From: Pandoraea anapnoica
GTDB lineage: Bacteria; Pseudomonadota; Gammaproteobacteria; Burkholderiales; Burkholderiaceae
DNA: 64,000 nt
NCBI RefSeq assembly: GCF_902459765.1
Contig: NZ_CABPSP010000009.1
Location: 124,001-188,000 of the forward strand
Reading direction: 5' to 3'
The notes under the pieces were generated by a model. It was given only the letters and a program-made list of their open reading frames with translations, ran no database searches and was not told the origin of the DNA. Both the position numbers and the translations under genes were made by a program. Positions within the stretch are counted from its first letter, which is position 1. Every line of letters starts with the position of its first letter. Positions 55,315 through 63,566 of the stretch are shown here, in pieces.

Positions 55315-56088
55315 TCAGCCGCCCATGCGGTTGGCCAGCGTGCCGAGTCCGTCGATGCTCACTTCCACCAGCGAGCCCTCTTTCATCGAGCCCACGCCAA
55401 TCGACGTGCCCACTGCGATCACATCGCCGGGCAGCAGCGTCATGTCCTGCGACAGGCGTGCAACGATCTGCCACGGATTGAAGATCATGTCGGCGAGCGG
55501 GTAACGCTGGCGCTGCGTGCCGTCGAGCGTCGTAATCAGTTCGGCCTCGCGCCAGTCGAAGTCTTCGGCAATGAACGGGCCGAGGCAGCCGAAGGTGTCG
55601 AAGCCCTTGGCGCGCGTCCACTGTGCGAAGTTGCCGTCCTGCTCGATGATTTCAGCGGCCGTCACGTCGTTGACCAGCGTGTAGCCGAGGATGTAGTCGC
55701 GCGCGGCTTCCTCGCTGACGTTGCTCGCCTCCTTGCCGATGACGATGCCCAGTTCGCCCTCGAAGACGATCTTCCCGGCATACGACGCCGGGCGACGAAT
55801 CACCGCTTCGGGACCGTTGAGCGTGGTCGCAGGTTTGATGAGGAAGAGCGGATGCGAAGGCGCCGCTTTGCCGAGCTTCGCGCCGAGTGCGTGAAAGTTG
55901 TTCCAGAGCGCTACGATTTTCGAGGGCTCGCACGGGCACAGCAGATCGACCGCGTCGCGCGCAATCGTCGCGCCCGTGGCGACCGGCTGATCGTAGAGAT
56001 TGCCCCGATGTTCGAGAATCTGATCGCCCTGCAGCAGGCCGAAGCCGATGCGGCCATGTGAGGTCTTGAAACGGGTCCAGAGCTTCAT
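55315..56088 (-). CDS. Fumarylacetoacetate hydrolase family protein
   Basis: 257 residues from MKLWTRFKTSHGRIGFG; longer starts at 56136 and 56151 exist without a better ribosome site. The C-terminal FAH domain has the metal ligands in FEGELGIVIGKEA and YTLVNDVTAAEI (Glu-x-Glu...Asp), followed by KGFDTFGCLGPFI and SMKEGSLVEVSIDGLGTL. Members act as acylpyruvases, oxaloacetate decarboxylases or hydratases. It lies 141 bp downstream of the first frc gene on the same strand and may handle a C3-C4 keto acid linked to oxalate metabolism. Confidence 0.87.
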   Translation of the reverse strand: MKLWTRFKTSHGRIGFGLLQGDQILEHRGNLYDQPVATGATIARDAVDLLCPCEPSKIVALWNNFHALGAKLGKAAPSHPLFLIKPATTLNGPEAVIRRPASYAGKIVFEGELGIVIGKEASNVSEEAARDYILGYTLVNDVTAAEIIEQDGNFAQWTRAKGFDTFGCLGPFIAEDFDWREAELITTLDGTQRQRYPLADMIFNPWQIVARLSQDMTLLPGDVIAVGTSIGVGSMKEGSLVEVSIDGLGTLANRMGG

Positions 56089-56229
56089 GCGTTTGCCATT
56101 CCTGTAGCGGCCCGGCAGCACGGCAACGTTCGCCATGTGCGCGCCGGGCACGATGTCTTGAAGTCATTCACATCTGCCTCTTGCAGACACTGGGGCGCCT
56201 TCTACACGCATGGCGCCCATTCAGATTCG

Positions 56230-57477
56230 TCAGACCGCGCCGACTTCACGCAGCGCCGCAATCTGTTGCAGGCTGTAGCCGAATTCGCCGAGCACGTCGT
56301 CCGTGTGCTCGCCCAGCAGCGGCGAACGCTCCACGTGCGTGGGGCTGTCGGAGAGCTTGATCGGGTTGCCGACGGTGAGGTACTTGCCGCGCTTCGGGTG
56401 GTCGACTTCGACGATGGTGCCGGTCTCGCGCAGCGACATGTCTTCGGCGATTTCCTTCATCGACAGAATCGGACCGCACGGAATGTCGTACTCGTTGAGA
56501 ATGCCCATGACCTCGAACTTGGTCTTCGTCATGGTCCATTGCTCGACGGTGTCGAAGATCTCGCGCAGGCGCGGCAGACGCGCGCGCGGCGTGGCGTACT
56601 CAGGATGCTCGACCCACTCAGGCTTGCCGATCACCTTGCAGATCGAGCCCCACACAGGTGCCTGCGCGATGAAGTAGATGTACGCGTTCGGATCCGTCTC
56701 CCAGCCCTGGCATTTGAGAATCCAGCCCGGCTGACCGCCGCCCGACGCATTGCCTGCACGCGGCACCGCATCGCCGAACTGGCCGTTCGGGAACTGCGGA
56801 TACTCTTCCATCACACGCGCGCGCTCAAGGCGCTGCTGGTCGCGCAGCTTCACGCGGCAGAGGTTCAGCACGCCGTCTTGCATCGCGGCCAGCACACGTT
56901 GGCCCTGTCCGGTCATGGTGCGCTGATACAGCGCCGTCACAATGCCCAGCGCCAGATGCAGGCCCGTGCCGGAGTCGCCGATCTGCGCGCCCGTCACCAT
57001 CGGCGGACCGTCATCGAAACCGGTGGTGGAGGCGGCGCCGCCCACGCACTGCGCCACGTTCTCGTAGACCTTGCAGTCCTGATACGGACCGGGACCGAAG
57101 CCCTTCACGGAGGCCACGATCATGCGCGGGTTCAGCGAGTGAATGTGCTCCCAGGTGAAGCCCATGCGATCGAGCGCGCCGGGTGCGAAGTTCTCCACGA
57201 GCACGTCGCAGTCGCGAATCATGCGCTCAAGCACCGCCTTGCCTTCCGGGTGCTTCGTATCGAGCGTGATCGAACGCTTGTTGCTGTTGAGCATCGTGAA
57301 GTAGAGGCTGTCCGCGTCGGGAATGTCGCGCAGCTGATCGCGCGTCACATCACCGTGCCCCGCGCGTTCGATCTTGATCACGTCTGCGCCGAACCAGGCC
57401 AGCAATTGCGTACACGTTGGCCCGGACTGCACATGCGTGAAGTCGAGAATGCGCACACCTTCGAGTGCCTTTCCCAT
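56230..57477 (-). CDS. frc: Formyl-CoA:oxalate CoA-transferase paralogue
   Basis: 415 residues of the class III CoA-transferase family, closely related to the Frc at 58683-59933 along its whole length. The catalytic aspartate is Asp168 in [15 protein letters not shown]. The glycine loop reads SGGGQP (residues 245-250), whereas the other copy has GGGGQP. It shares the [19 protein letters not shown] and [12 protein letters not shown] segments. It may be specialised for another acyl-CoA or for induction conditions. A symmetric operator lies about 155 bp upstream. Confidence 0.9.
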   Translation of the reverse strand: MGKALEGVRILDFTHVQSGPTCTQLLAWFGADVIKIERAGHGDVTRDQLRDIPDADSLYFTMLNSNKRSITLDTKHPEGKAVLERMIRDCDVLVENFAPGALDRMGFTWEHIHSLNPRMIVASVKGFGPGPYQDCKVYENVAQCVGGAASTTGFDDGPPMVTGAQIGDSGTGLHLALGIVTALYQRTMTGQGQRVLAAMQDGVLNLCRVKLRDQQRLERARVMEEYPQFPNGQFGDAVPRAGNASGGGQPGWILKCQGWETDPNAYIYFIAQAPVWGSICKVIGKPEWVEHPEYATPRARLPRLREIFDTVEQWTMTKTKFEVMGILNEYDIPCGPILSMKEIAEDMSLRETGTIVEVDHPKRGKYLTVGNPIKLSDSPTHVERSPLLGEHTDDVLGEFGYSLQQIAALREVGAV

Positions 57478-57633
57478 GGTTTGTCTCCTCCTGATGCGAC
57501 GGCGTTTATGTAATGGGTGCGCGAGATTCCCCCGATAGCCGTTCTGAAAGCAGCCTCACACGTGGGTCTCACCGGATCTGACGACGGCTGTCGCCTCTTC
57601 GGGCGCCATCCCATTCGTCGATTCAATCTTGTG

Positions 57634-57658
57634 ATATACGGTATTTCATACACGATAT
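57634..57658. promoter_or_regulatory. Symmetric operator upstream of the first frc
   Basis: Four tetrads spaced by three bases read ATAT-n3-GTAT-n3-ATAC-n3-ATAT, a 25-bp imperfect palindrome. The left part contains ATATACGGTAT, the same core found twice upstream of oxlT. The surrounding 57478-57916 spacer shows no gene. Confidence 0.6.
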
Positions 57659-57916
57659 TTTATCAACGGCTTTTTGTTGCCGATGCAATTTGCTGTGTCG
57701 CGGCATTTCATCGCCGAAATCTCTCAAATCCCTATGAATAAAGGGACCCCGCAACGCAACATCGCTCGACTTCTCCCTGCGGAATACGGGTTTACAGGCA
57801 TGTGTCACCAAGATGAAATGGGGCGATGGATGGGATGGTTTTGTATCTCATTCTTTTAAATATATTGAATACAAAATACTTATCGTGTGAAGCCCTAGCC
57901 TTTCACCCCCGCTGAA

Positions 57917-57954
57917 AACAAAAAAGCACCGGTGCGCATAGCGCATCGGTGCTT
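57917..57954 (-). terminator. Rho-independent terminator after the PAS gene
   Basis: On the minus strand, AAGCACCGATGCGC and GCGCACCGGTGCTT pair over 14 bp with one G-U-type mismatch, followed by TTTTTGTTTTC. It lies 70 bp after the PAS gene stop. Confidence 0.9.
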
Positions 57955-58023
57955 CGTTTGCAGCTTCGGAAGATCAGGGGTCAACGTTATGCCAACGGAC
58001 TCTCCCCGTCGGTTGTCAGTCCA

Positions 58024-58464
58024 TCAACTTGCCGTGGCGGCAAGTTTGGCTTCGAGTTCGGTTACGCGCTTGCGCAACTGACGGTCTTCCTGAAAACGTG
58101 CGGTCTCGTCGCGGATCACGGCAACGATGCCGGTCACTTCGCCTGCGTCGCCGTGCAGCAGTGCGACGGTAAAGGCAATCGACATGGCGCGGCCGTCCTT
58201 GTGTGCGGCGGGCACCTTGAGCAGATCGCTGCCGTATTTGGTCTGCCCGGTTTCCATCGTCTTGGCGTAGCCTTCGTTGTGGCGTGCCCGCAGCCGGTCC
58301 GGAATGATGATGTCCAGCGGCTGACCAACCGCCTCTTCGGCCGAGAAACCGAACATCTTCTGCGCACCGGAATTCCAGAGCGTGATGACGTTTTGCGGGT
58401 CAGCCACGACGATGGCGTCGCCCACCACTTCTACCAACTGCCCGACGTCGACGGATGCACTCAT
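58024..58464 (-). CDS. Stand-alone PAS-domain protein in the oxalate locus
   Basis: 146 residues from MSASVDVGQLVEVVGDAI; GGAG lies six bases upstream. Almost the whole protein is one PAS/S-box domain (about 8-125: DAIVVADPQNVITLWNSGAQ, KMFGFSAEEAVGQPLDIIIP, then IVAVIRDETARFQED), followed by a short coiled-coil tail. No kinase, output or DNA-binding domain is fused. His62 in RLRARHNEGY falls near the position of the FixL haem ligand. It has its own promoter space and is bracketed by two terminators, between the two frc genes. It may be a redox/oxygen sensor or a small-molecule binder. Confidence 0.9.
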   Translation of the reverse strand: MSASVDVGQLVEVVGDAIVVADPQNVITLWNSGAQKMFGFSAEEAVGQPLDIIIPDRLRARHNEGYAKTMETGQTKYGSDLLKVPAAHKDGRAMSIAFTVALLHGDAGEVTGIVAVIRDETARFQEDRQLRKRVTELEAKLAATAS

Positions 58465-58552
58465 GATGTCTCCAATAATCTTGTGGGGAATGCGATTGGC
58501 ATGACTACCAAACATGCCAATAAAGTACATCAATTAGAGGACAACACGGTCC

Positions 58553-58595
58553 CGAAAATAAAAATGGGTGCCGACTCCGCTGGGAGCCGCACCCA
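58553..58595 (-). terminator. Rho-independent terminator after oxlT-oxc-frc
   Basis: TGGGTGC and GCACCCA close a long stem with a mostly paired inner part, followed on the minus strand by TTTTTATTTTC. It lies 88 bp after the second frc stop. Confidence 0.88.
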
Positions 58596-58682
58596 TGAAC
58601 ACCTTGCCTGCTTGCGAGATGCCCGCACCGCCGCCTACAGGCGACGACGGCACGTGCAACATCGCAACATTGCGTGACGGTC

Positions 58683-59933
58683 TTAAACCGAGCGCGACGC
58701 GTGCAGGTTAGCGATCTGATCCTTGCTGTAGCCCAACTCGGCCAGGATCTCGTCGGTGTGCTCACCCAGCAACGGCGAACCCGTGATTTCCGGCTTCAGA
58801 CCCGAGAACTTGATCGGGCTGCCGACCGTCAGGTACGAACCACGTTCCTTGTGCGGCACTTCCACGATCGTGCCCGATGCACGCAGCGACGGATCGTTGG
58901 CGATTTCCTTCATCGAGAGCACCGGCGCGCACGGGATGTCGAACTTGCGCAGGATGTCGACTGCTTCGTACTTCGTCTTGTCGGCCAGCCAGGCTTCGAT
59001 GGTCGCGAAGATGTCGAAGATGTGCGGTTGACGGGCTTGCGCCGTGGCGTAGTTCGGATCGCTGATCCACTCCGGCTTGCCCAGCGCGCGGCAGATCGGC
59101 TCCCAGGCGTGACCCTGAATCGTGAAGTAGATGTAAGCGTTCGGGTCCGTTTCCCAGCCCTTGCACTTGAGCACCCAGCCCGGCTGACCGCCACCGCCGG
59201 CGTTACCGCCGCGCGGCACGACGTCGCTGAACTCGCCATGCGGGTACTGCGGATACTCTTCGAGGTAGCCGATACGGTCCAGACGCTGTTGGTCGCGCAG
59301 CTTCACGCGGCACAGGTTGATGACCGAATCCTGCATCGAGACAGCGACCTTCTGGCCACGGCCCGTCTGACCACGGCCGATGATGGCCGTCAGAATACCG
59401 ATCGCGAGGTGCATGCCGGTGTTGCTGTCGCCGAGAGCAGCGGCCGACACCGTGGGGGGGCCGTCCCAGAAGCCCGTCGTCGACGCCGCGCCGCCTGCGC
59501 ACTGCGCCACGTTCTCATACACCTTCAGGTCGTCGTAATGGTGACCGTCCGAGAAGCCCTTCACCGAGGCCATGATCAGCTTCGGGTTGAGTTCGTTCAG
59601 GCGCTCCCACGAGAAGCCCATGCGGTCGAGGGCGCCCGGGCCGAAGTTCTCCACCAGCACGTCGGATTCGCGCACCAGCTTTTCGAGCACTTCCTTGCCT
59701 TCTTGCGTCTTCGTGTCCAGCGTCAACGAGCGCTTGTTGCTGTTGAGCATCGTGAAGTACAAGGCATCGGCGTCGGGGATGTCGCGCAGTTGGTTACGCG
59801 TGACGTCGCCCGAACCCGGGCGTTCCACCTTGATCACGTCAGCGCCGAACCAGGCCAGCAGCTGGGTACAAGCCGGGCCGGCCTGCACGTGCGTGAAGTC
59901 GATGATCTTGATTCCTTCGAGGGGTTTGCTCAT
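58683..59933 (-). CDS. frc: Formyl-CoA:oxalate CoA-transferase
   Basis: 416 residues. The catalytic aspartate is Asp169 ([14 protein letters not shown]), the same number as in E. coli and Oxalobacter Frc. The glycine loop is GGGGQP at 247-252, and [19 protein letters not shown] matches the E. coli-type N-terminal region. It transfers CoA from formyl-CoA to oxalate, giving oxalyl-CoA and formate. It starts 27 bp after the oxc stop and is followed by a terminator, so oxc-frc form an operon end. Confidence 0.95.
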   Translation of the reverse strand: MSKPLEGIKIIDFTHVQAGPACTQLLAWFGADVIKVERPGSGDVTRNQLRDIPDADALYFTMLNSNKRSLTLDTKTQEGKEVLEKLVRESDVLVENFGPGALDRMGFSWERLNELNPKLIMASVKGFSDGHHYDDLKVYENVAQCAGGAASTTGFWDGPPTVSAAALGDSNTGMHLAIGILTAIIGRGQTGRGQKVAVSMQDSVINLCRVKLRDQQRLDRIGYLEEYPQYPHGEFSDVVPRGGNAGGGGQPGWVLKCKGWETDPNAYIYFTIQGHAWEPICRALGKPEWISDPNYATAQARQPHIFDIFATIEAWLADKTKYEAVDILRKFDIPCAPVLSMKEIANDPSLRASGTIVEVPHKERGSYLTVGSPIKFSGLKPEITGSPLLGEHTDEILAELGYSKDQIANLHASRSV

Positions 59934-59960
59934 GTCATGTCTCCTTGATTGACTCGGCTC

Positions 59961-61739
59961 TTACTTTTTCATCGCCGCGCTTTGCGGATTCAGGTTCGTC
60001 AGACGACCGCTTTCGGTGCCTGCGGATTCATCGATCACGGCGTTGATCAGGACCGGCTTGCCCGAAGCAATGGATTCTTCGAGGGCCTTCGTCAGCTCAG
60101 CCGGCGTGGTCACGTTGTAACCAATGCCACCGAACGCTTCGATCATCTTGTCGTAGCGCGCGCCCTTGACGAACACCGTCGGGGCCACGTCCTTGCCGCC
60201 CGTCGGGTTGACGTCGGTGCCGCGATACACACCGTTGTTGTTGAAGATGATGGTGGTGATCGGCAGCTCGTAACGGCAGATGGTTTCGAGTTCCATTCCG
60301 CTGAAGCCGAAGGCGCTGTCGCCTTCGATTGCCACGACCGGCAGTCCGCTCGTGACTGCCGCGCCGATGGCGAAGCCCATACCGATACCCATCACGCCCC
60401 ACGTGCCCGAGTCGAAGCGCTTGCGCGGCTGGTACTGATCGATGATGCTGCGCGCGTAGTCCAGCGTGTTCGCGCCTTCGTTGACGAGGTTGATGTCCGG
60501 ATGCTTCTTGAGCACGTCGCGGATCGCGCCGAGTGCGCTGTGGAAGTTCATCGGCGACGGGTTTTGCGCAAGCGTCTGCGCCATCTTCGTCAGGTTCTTG
60601 TTCTTGCGCTCGGCGATAGCGCCTGTCCACTCGGCGGACGGCTTGCCGAAGTTGGCATCCACACCGGCGAGCAGCGCCTTCACGCACGAACCGATGTCAC
60701 CGATCACCGGGGCGGCGATCGCGACGTTGCTGTCGATTTCCGTCGGCGAGATGTCGATCTGCACGAACTTCTTCGGTGCGGCACCCCAGGTCTTGCCCTT
60801 GCCGTGCGCGAGCAGCCAGTTCAGGCGTGCGCCGATCAGCACGACAACGTCGGCTTCCTGCAGCACGAACGAACGTGCGGCGGCCGCAGATTGCTCATGC
60901 GTGTCTGGCAGCAGGCCCTTGGCCATCGACATCGGCAGGTACGGAATGCCGGTCTTTTCGACGAGCGCGCGGATATCTTCGTCGGCTTGAGCGTAGGAAG
61001 CGCCCTTGCCCAGCAGAATCAGCGGACGCTTGGCGCCTTTGATCACATCGAGTGCGCGCTGGACGGCGTCCTGCGCCGGGATCTGACGCGGTGCGGCGTC
61101 GATCACGCGGATCAGCGAATCCTTGGCCTTCTGTGCGTCGATGGTCTGCGACAGCAGCTTGGCCGGCAGATCCAGATAGACGCCGCCGGGGCGACCCGAC
61201 ACGGCTGCGCGAATCGCGCGGGCAAGGCCCACGCCGATGTCTTCGGCATGCAGCACGCGGTAAGCCGCCTTGCAATACGGCTTGGCCGCATTGAGCTGAT
61301 CCATTTCTTCGTAGTCGCCCTGCTGCAGGTCGACGATTTCACGCTCGCTCGAACCGCTGATGAGAATCATCGGGAAGCAGTTCGTGGTGGCGTTGGCGAG
61401 TGCCGTCAGGCCGTTCAGGAAGCCAGGCGCGGACACCGTCAGGCAGATGCCCGGCTTTTGCGTCATGTAGCCAGCGATCGCGGCGGCGTGGCCGGCGTGC
61501 TGCTCATGGCGGAAGCCGATGAAGCGCAGGCCTTCGGCTTGCGCGAGGCGAGCCAGGTCGGTGATGGGAATCCCCACCAGACCGAAGATGGTGTCGATGT
61601 CGTTCGCTTTCAGGGCATCGATGACCAGATGGAAGCCATCGGTCGTTGCTGCCTCGGACACGATGTTCGCGTGTCGGCTATTGTCTTCGAGCGTCTCGTT
61701 TTCCGCCTTGCCGACTGGCACGGTCATCGCAATGGACAT
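59961..61739 (-). CDS. oxc: Oxalyl-CoA decarboxylase
   Basis: 592 residues from [10 protein letters not shown], with GGAGGAG six bases upstream. It is a thiamin-diphosphate enzyme. The catalytic glutamate lies in [18 protein letters not shown] and the TPP/Mg motif is [14 protein letters not shown]...NNNGVYRG. It decarboxylates oxalyl-CoA to formyl-CoA in the cytoplasm. The N-terminus carries about 25 extra residues before the first helix ([20 protein letters not shown]) compared with Oxalobacter Oxc. It lies between oxlT and frc. Confidence 0.96.
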   Translation of the reverse strand: MSIAMTVPVGKAENETLEDNSRHANIVSEAATTDGFHLVIDALKANDIDTIFGLVGIPITDLARLAQAEGLRFIGFRHEQHAGHAAAIAGYMTQKPGICLTVSAPGFLNGLTALANATTNCFPMILISGSSEREIVDLQQGDYEEMDQLNAAKPYCKAAYRVLHAEDIGVGLARAIRAAVSGRPGGVYLDLPAKLLSQTIDAQKAKDSLIRVIDAAPRQIPAQDAVQRALDVIKGAKRPLILLGKGASYAQADEDIRALVEKTGIPYLPMSMAKGLLPDTHEQSAAAARSFVLQEADVVVLIGARLNWLLAHGKGKTWGAAPKKFVQIDISPTEIDSNVAIAAPVIGDIGSCVKALLAGVDANFGKPSAEWTGAIAERKNKNLTKMAQTLAQNPSPMNFHSALGAIRDVLKKHPDINLVNEGANTLDYARSIIDQYQPRKRFDSGTWGVMGIGMGFAIGAAVTSGLPVVAIEGDSAFGFSGMELETICRYELPITTIIFNNNGVYRGTDVNPTGGKDVAPTVFVKGARYDKMIEAFGGIGYNVTTPAELTKALEESIASGKPVLINAVIDESAGTESGRLTNLNPQSAAMKK

Positions 61740-61830
61740 AATTCTCTCCTCCAATTTTTCCGGTTTCAGTGTTGCGTCGTCTTGTCTGACGATTAGTGGG
61801 TATTCCTGTACTGCTTCTCTGCTTGCTCAC

Positions 61831-61874
61831 CCGGCCGTGCAACCGAACCCGCGAGGGCCCGGGTTGCACGCCGG
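61831..61874. repeat. Long inverted repeat between oxlT and oxc
   Basis: Arms CCGGC(C)GTGCAACC and GGTTGCACGCCGG pair over 13 bp with one bulge, and the 17-base middle is itself GC-rich. No U tract follows on the minus strand. It could be a terminator/attenuator or a processing site separating oxlT from oxc. Confidence 0.6.
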
Positions 61875-61954
61875 TTAAACATGTTGCTAATCAAGCCAGC
61901 CAATCTGCCTCTAATTAGTACTGCTCAACGTCTAGATGACGTATCGAACTTGCT

Positions 61955-63286
61955 TTACGTGGTGCTGCGGCTCAGGTCCGCGGCTTTCACGACCGGCTCG
62001 CTCGACTCCGCCTTGTAGTCGCTGGCGTAACGCTGTGCCAGACGGGCACGCATCGGCTTCAAGACGAACAAGGCAAGGAAGGCGGCGAAGGCGTTCATGG
62101 CGCAAGCGACCATGAAGACAGCCTGCCAACTACCGGTCATCGAGGTGATAACACTGGAGAACGGCACCAGCAAGGCAGCGGTCCCCTTCGCCGTGTACAA
62201 CATCCCCGCGTTGGTCGCGGCATACTTCGAGCCATACGTATCGGCGCAGGTTGCCGGGAACAAGCTGTAGATCTCACCCCAGGCGAAGAACACCAGGCCG
62301 GTCAGCAGCACGAAGGCCACCGGATGCTGGCCGTACTTTGCCAGTGCGTAGATCCCCACGGCTTCCATCGCGAAGGCGATGAACATCGTGTTCTCGCGAC
62401 CGATCTTGTCCGATATCCAGCCGAACACCGGACGCGTCACCCCGTTGAGCACACGGTCGATGGCCAGTGCAAAGGTGAGTGCGGGCAGTGTGAGACCGAG
62501 AAGCGAGACAGGTGCCTGATCCAGACCGTAGTCCTTGGCGATCGGGCCGAGCTGTGCCGTTGCCATCAGACCGCCGGCGGCCATCAGCACGAACATCAGA
62601 TACATCAGCCAGAACACCGGGGAGCGCATGACTTCCGTCGGCTTGGCGTTGTAGCGCATTGCGCCCGGCGCCAGCTTCTTGAGCGCTTCGATCGATGCAG
62701 GCGGACTGGCGAGCGCCAGACCCAGTACCAGCACGATGATCCCCTGCCCCAGCCCGAAGGTCAGGAAGGTGTTCTCATAGCCGCTGGACTTGATCATGTT
62801 GGCGATCGGTACCACGGTCAGTGCCGAACCGGCGCCGAAACCGGCAGCCGTAATACCTGCGGCAAGACCACGGCGGTCCGGGAACCACTTAAGCGCGTTA
62901 CCCACGCAGGTGCCATACACCGCACCGGCGCCCACGCCGCCCACCGCCGCTGCGAAGTACAGCATCGGCAGCGAGGACGCATAGGCATTGAGCACCCATG
63001 CGATACCGCACAACAGACCACCACCGACCACCACAGGGCGCGGGCCGAACTTGTCGACCAGATACCCTTCGATCGGCACCAGCCAGGTTTCCGTCACGAC
63101 GAAAATCGTGAACGCCACCTGAATGGCCGTACGGCCCCAGTGATACTTCTCATCGATCGGGTTGACGAACAGCGTCCACCCATATTGCAAGTTGGCGATC
63201 ATCGCCATGCAAATCACGCCGAACACGAGCTGAACCCACGGGCTCGCGAACACGGATTGCTTACCGTGTTGATTTGTCGTCTCCAC
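61955..63286 (-). CDS. oxlT: Oxalate:formate antiporter
   Basis: 443 residues of the MFS oxalate/formate antiporter family. A GTG at 63286 is favoured because GGAGGAGG lies directly upstream; using the ATG at 63301 would put that ribosome site inside the coding region. Twelve helices are expected. The two substrate-binding charges of OxlT are visible: the arginine in VLNGVTRPVFGWISDKIGRE and the lysine in AGMLYTAKGTAALL. It would exchange extracellular oxalate for formate, generating a proton gradient when coupled to Oxc. The leader is long and structured. Confidence 0.93.
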   Translation of the reverse strand: METTNQHGKQSVFASPWVQLVFGVICMAMIANLQYGWTLFVNPIDEKYHWGRTAIQVAFTIFVVTETWLVPIEGYLVDKFGPRPVVVGGGLLCGIAWVLNAYASSLPMLYFAAAVGGVGAGAVYGTCVGNALKWFPDRRGLAAGITAAGFGAGSALTVVPIANMIKSSGYENTFLTFGLGQGIIVLVLGLALASPPASIEALKKLAPGAMRYNAKPTEVMRSPVFWLMYLMFVLMAAGGLMATAQLGPIAKDYGLDQAPVSLLGLTLPALTFALAIDRVLNGVTRPVFGWISDKIGRENTMFIAFAMEAVGIYALAKYGQHPVAFVLLTGLVFFAWGEIYSLFPATCADTYGSKYAATNAGMLYTAKGTAALLVPFSSVITSMTGSWQAVFMVACAMNAFAAFLALFVLKPMRARLAQRYASDYKAESSEPVVKAADLSRSTT

Positions 63287-63348
63287 TTGTACCTCCTCCA
63301 TCGGTTTTCAGTTGTTTGGCAGCTTCACAACAACAACACCTTCCGGAT

Positions 63349-63393
63349 GGGGTCTGTGCCCCCTGGGTATGCTTTACGAGGTCTATGCCTCGT
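63349..63393 (-). promoter_or_regulatory. Two tandem short hairpins in the oxlT leader
   Basis: GGGG-TCTGTG-CCCC (63349-63362) and ACGAGG-TCTATG-CCTCGT (63376-63393) have the same loop pattern TCTRTG. They lie about 60-110 bp before the oxlT start. They could be an RNA regulatory element. Confidence 0.45.
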
Positions 63394-63452
63394 CGACTTG
63401 TCTCTGATGCCTACGGGAGTCCATTGCGTTTCCCGTAAATATACCGAACGAA

Positions 63453-63473
63453 ATATACGATATATCAGATATA
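63453..63473. promoter_or_regulatory. Operator-like AT-rich site in the oxlT promoter region
   Basis: ATATACGATAT (63453-63463) runs into a GATATATC palindrome and a further GATAT. The core is shared with 57634-57644 and 63955-63965. Confidence 0.55.
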
Positions 63474-63508
63474 AGTCAACACTAATTTATTGCTGTCCTC
63501 GTTTTCCA

Positions 63509-63566
63509 CCTCGCGTGCCGAAGTCGTTTTCGTCCATTGCATCGAAAACAACTACGGCACGCGAGG
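63509..63566. repeat. 24-bp-arm inverted repeat upstream of oxlT
   Basis: The left arm 63509-63532 begins CCTCGCGTGCCG and the right arm 63543-63566 ends CGGCACGCGAGG; 22 of 24 positions pair, with a 10-base loop. It is the strongest secondary-structure element in the window. No U tract follows in either direction. Confidence 0.85.

Noticed and set aside
59949-61796. A 615-codon open frame on the plus strand over oxc
   Set aside because: It is a shadow of oxc in GC-rich DNA. Its composition (many Arg, His, Asp, Val) has no domain features, while oxc on the other strand has clear cofactor motifs.
63349-63393. Mini-ykkC (guanidine-II) riboswitch
   Set aside because: There are two tandem hairpins, but the loops are TCTRTG (or CAYAGA on the other strand), not the ACGR required.
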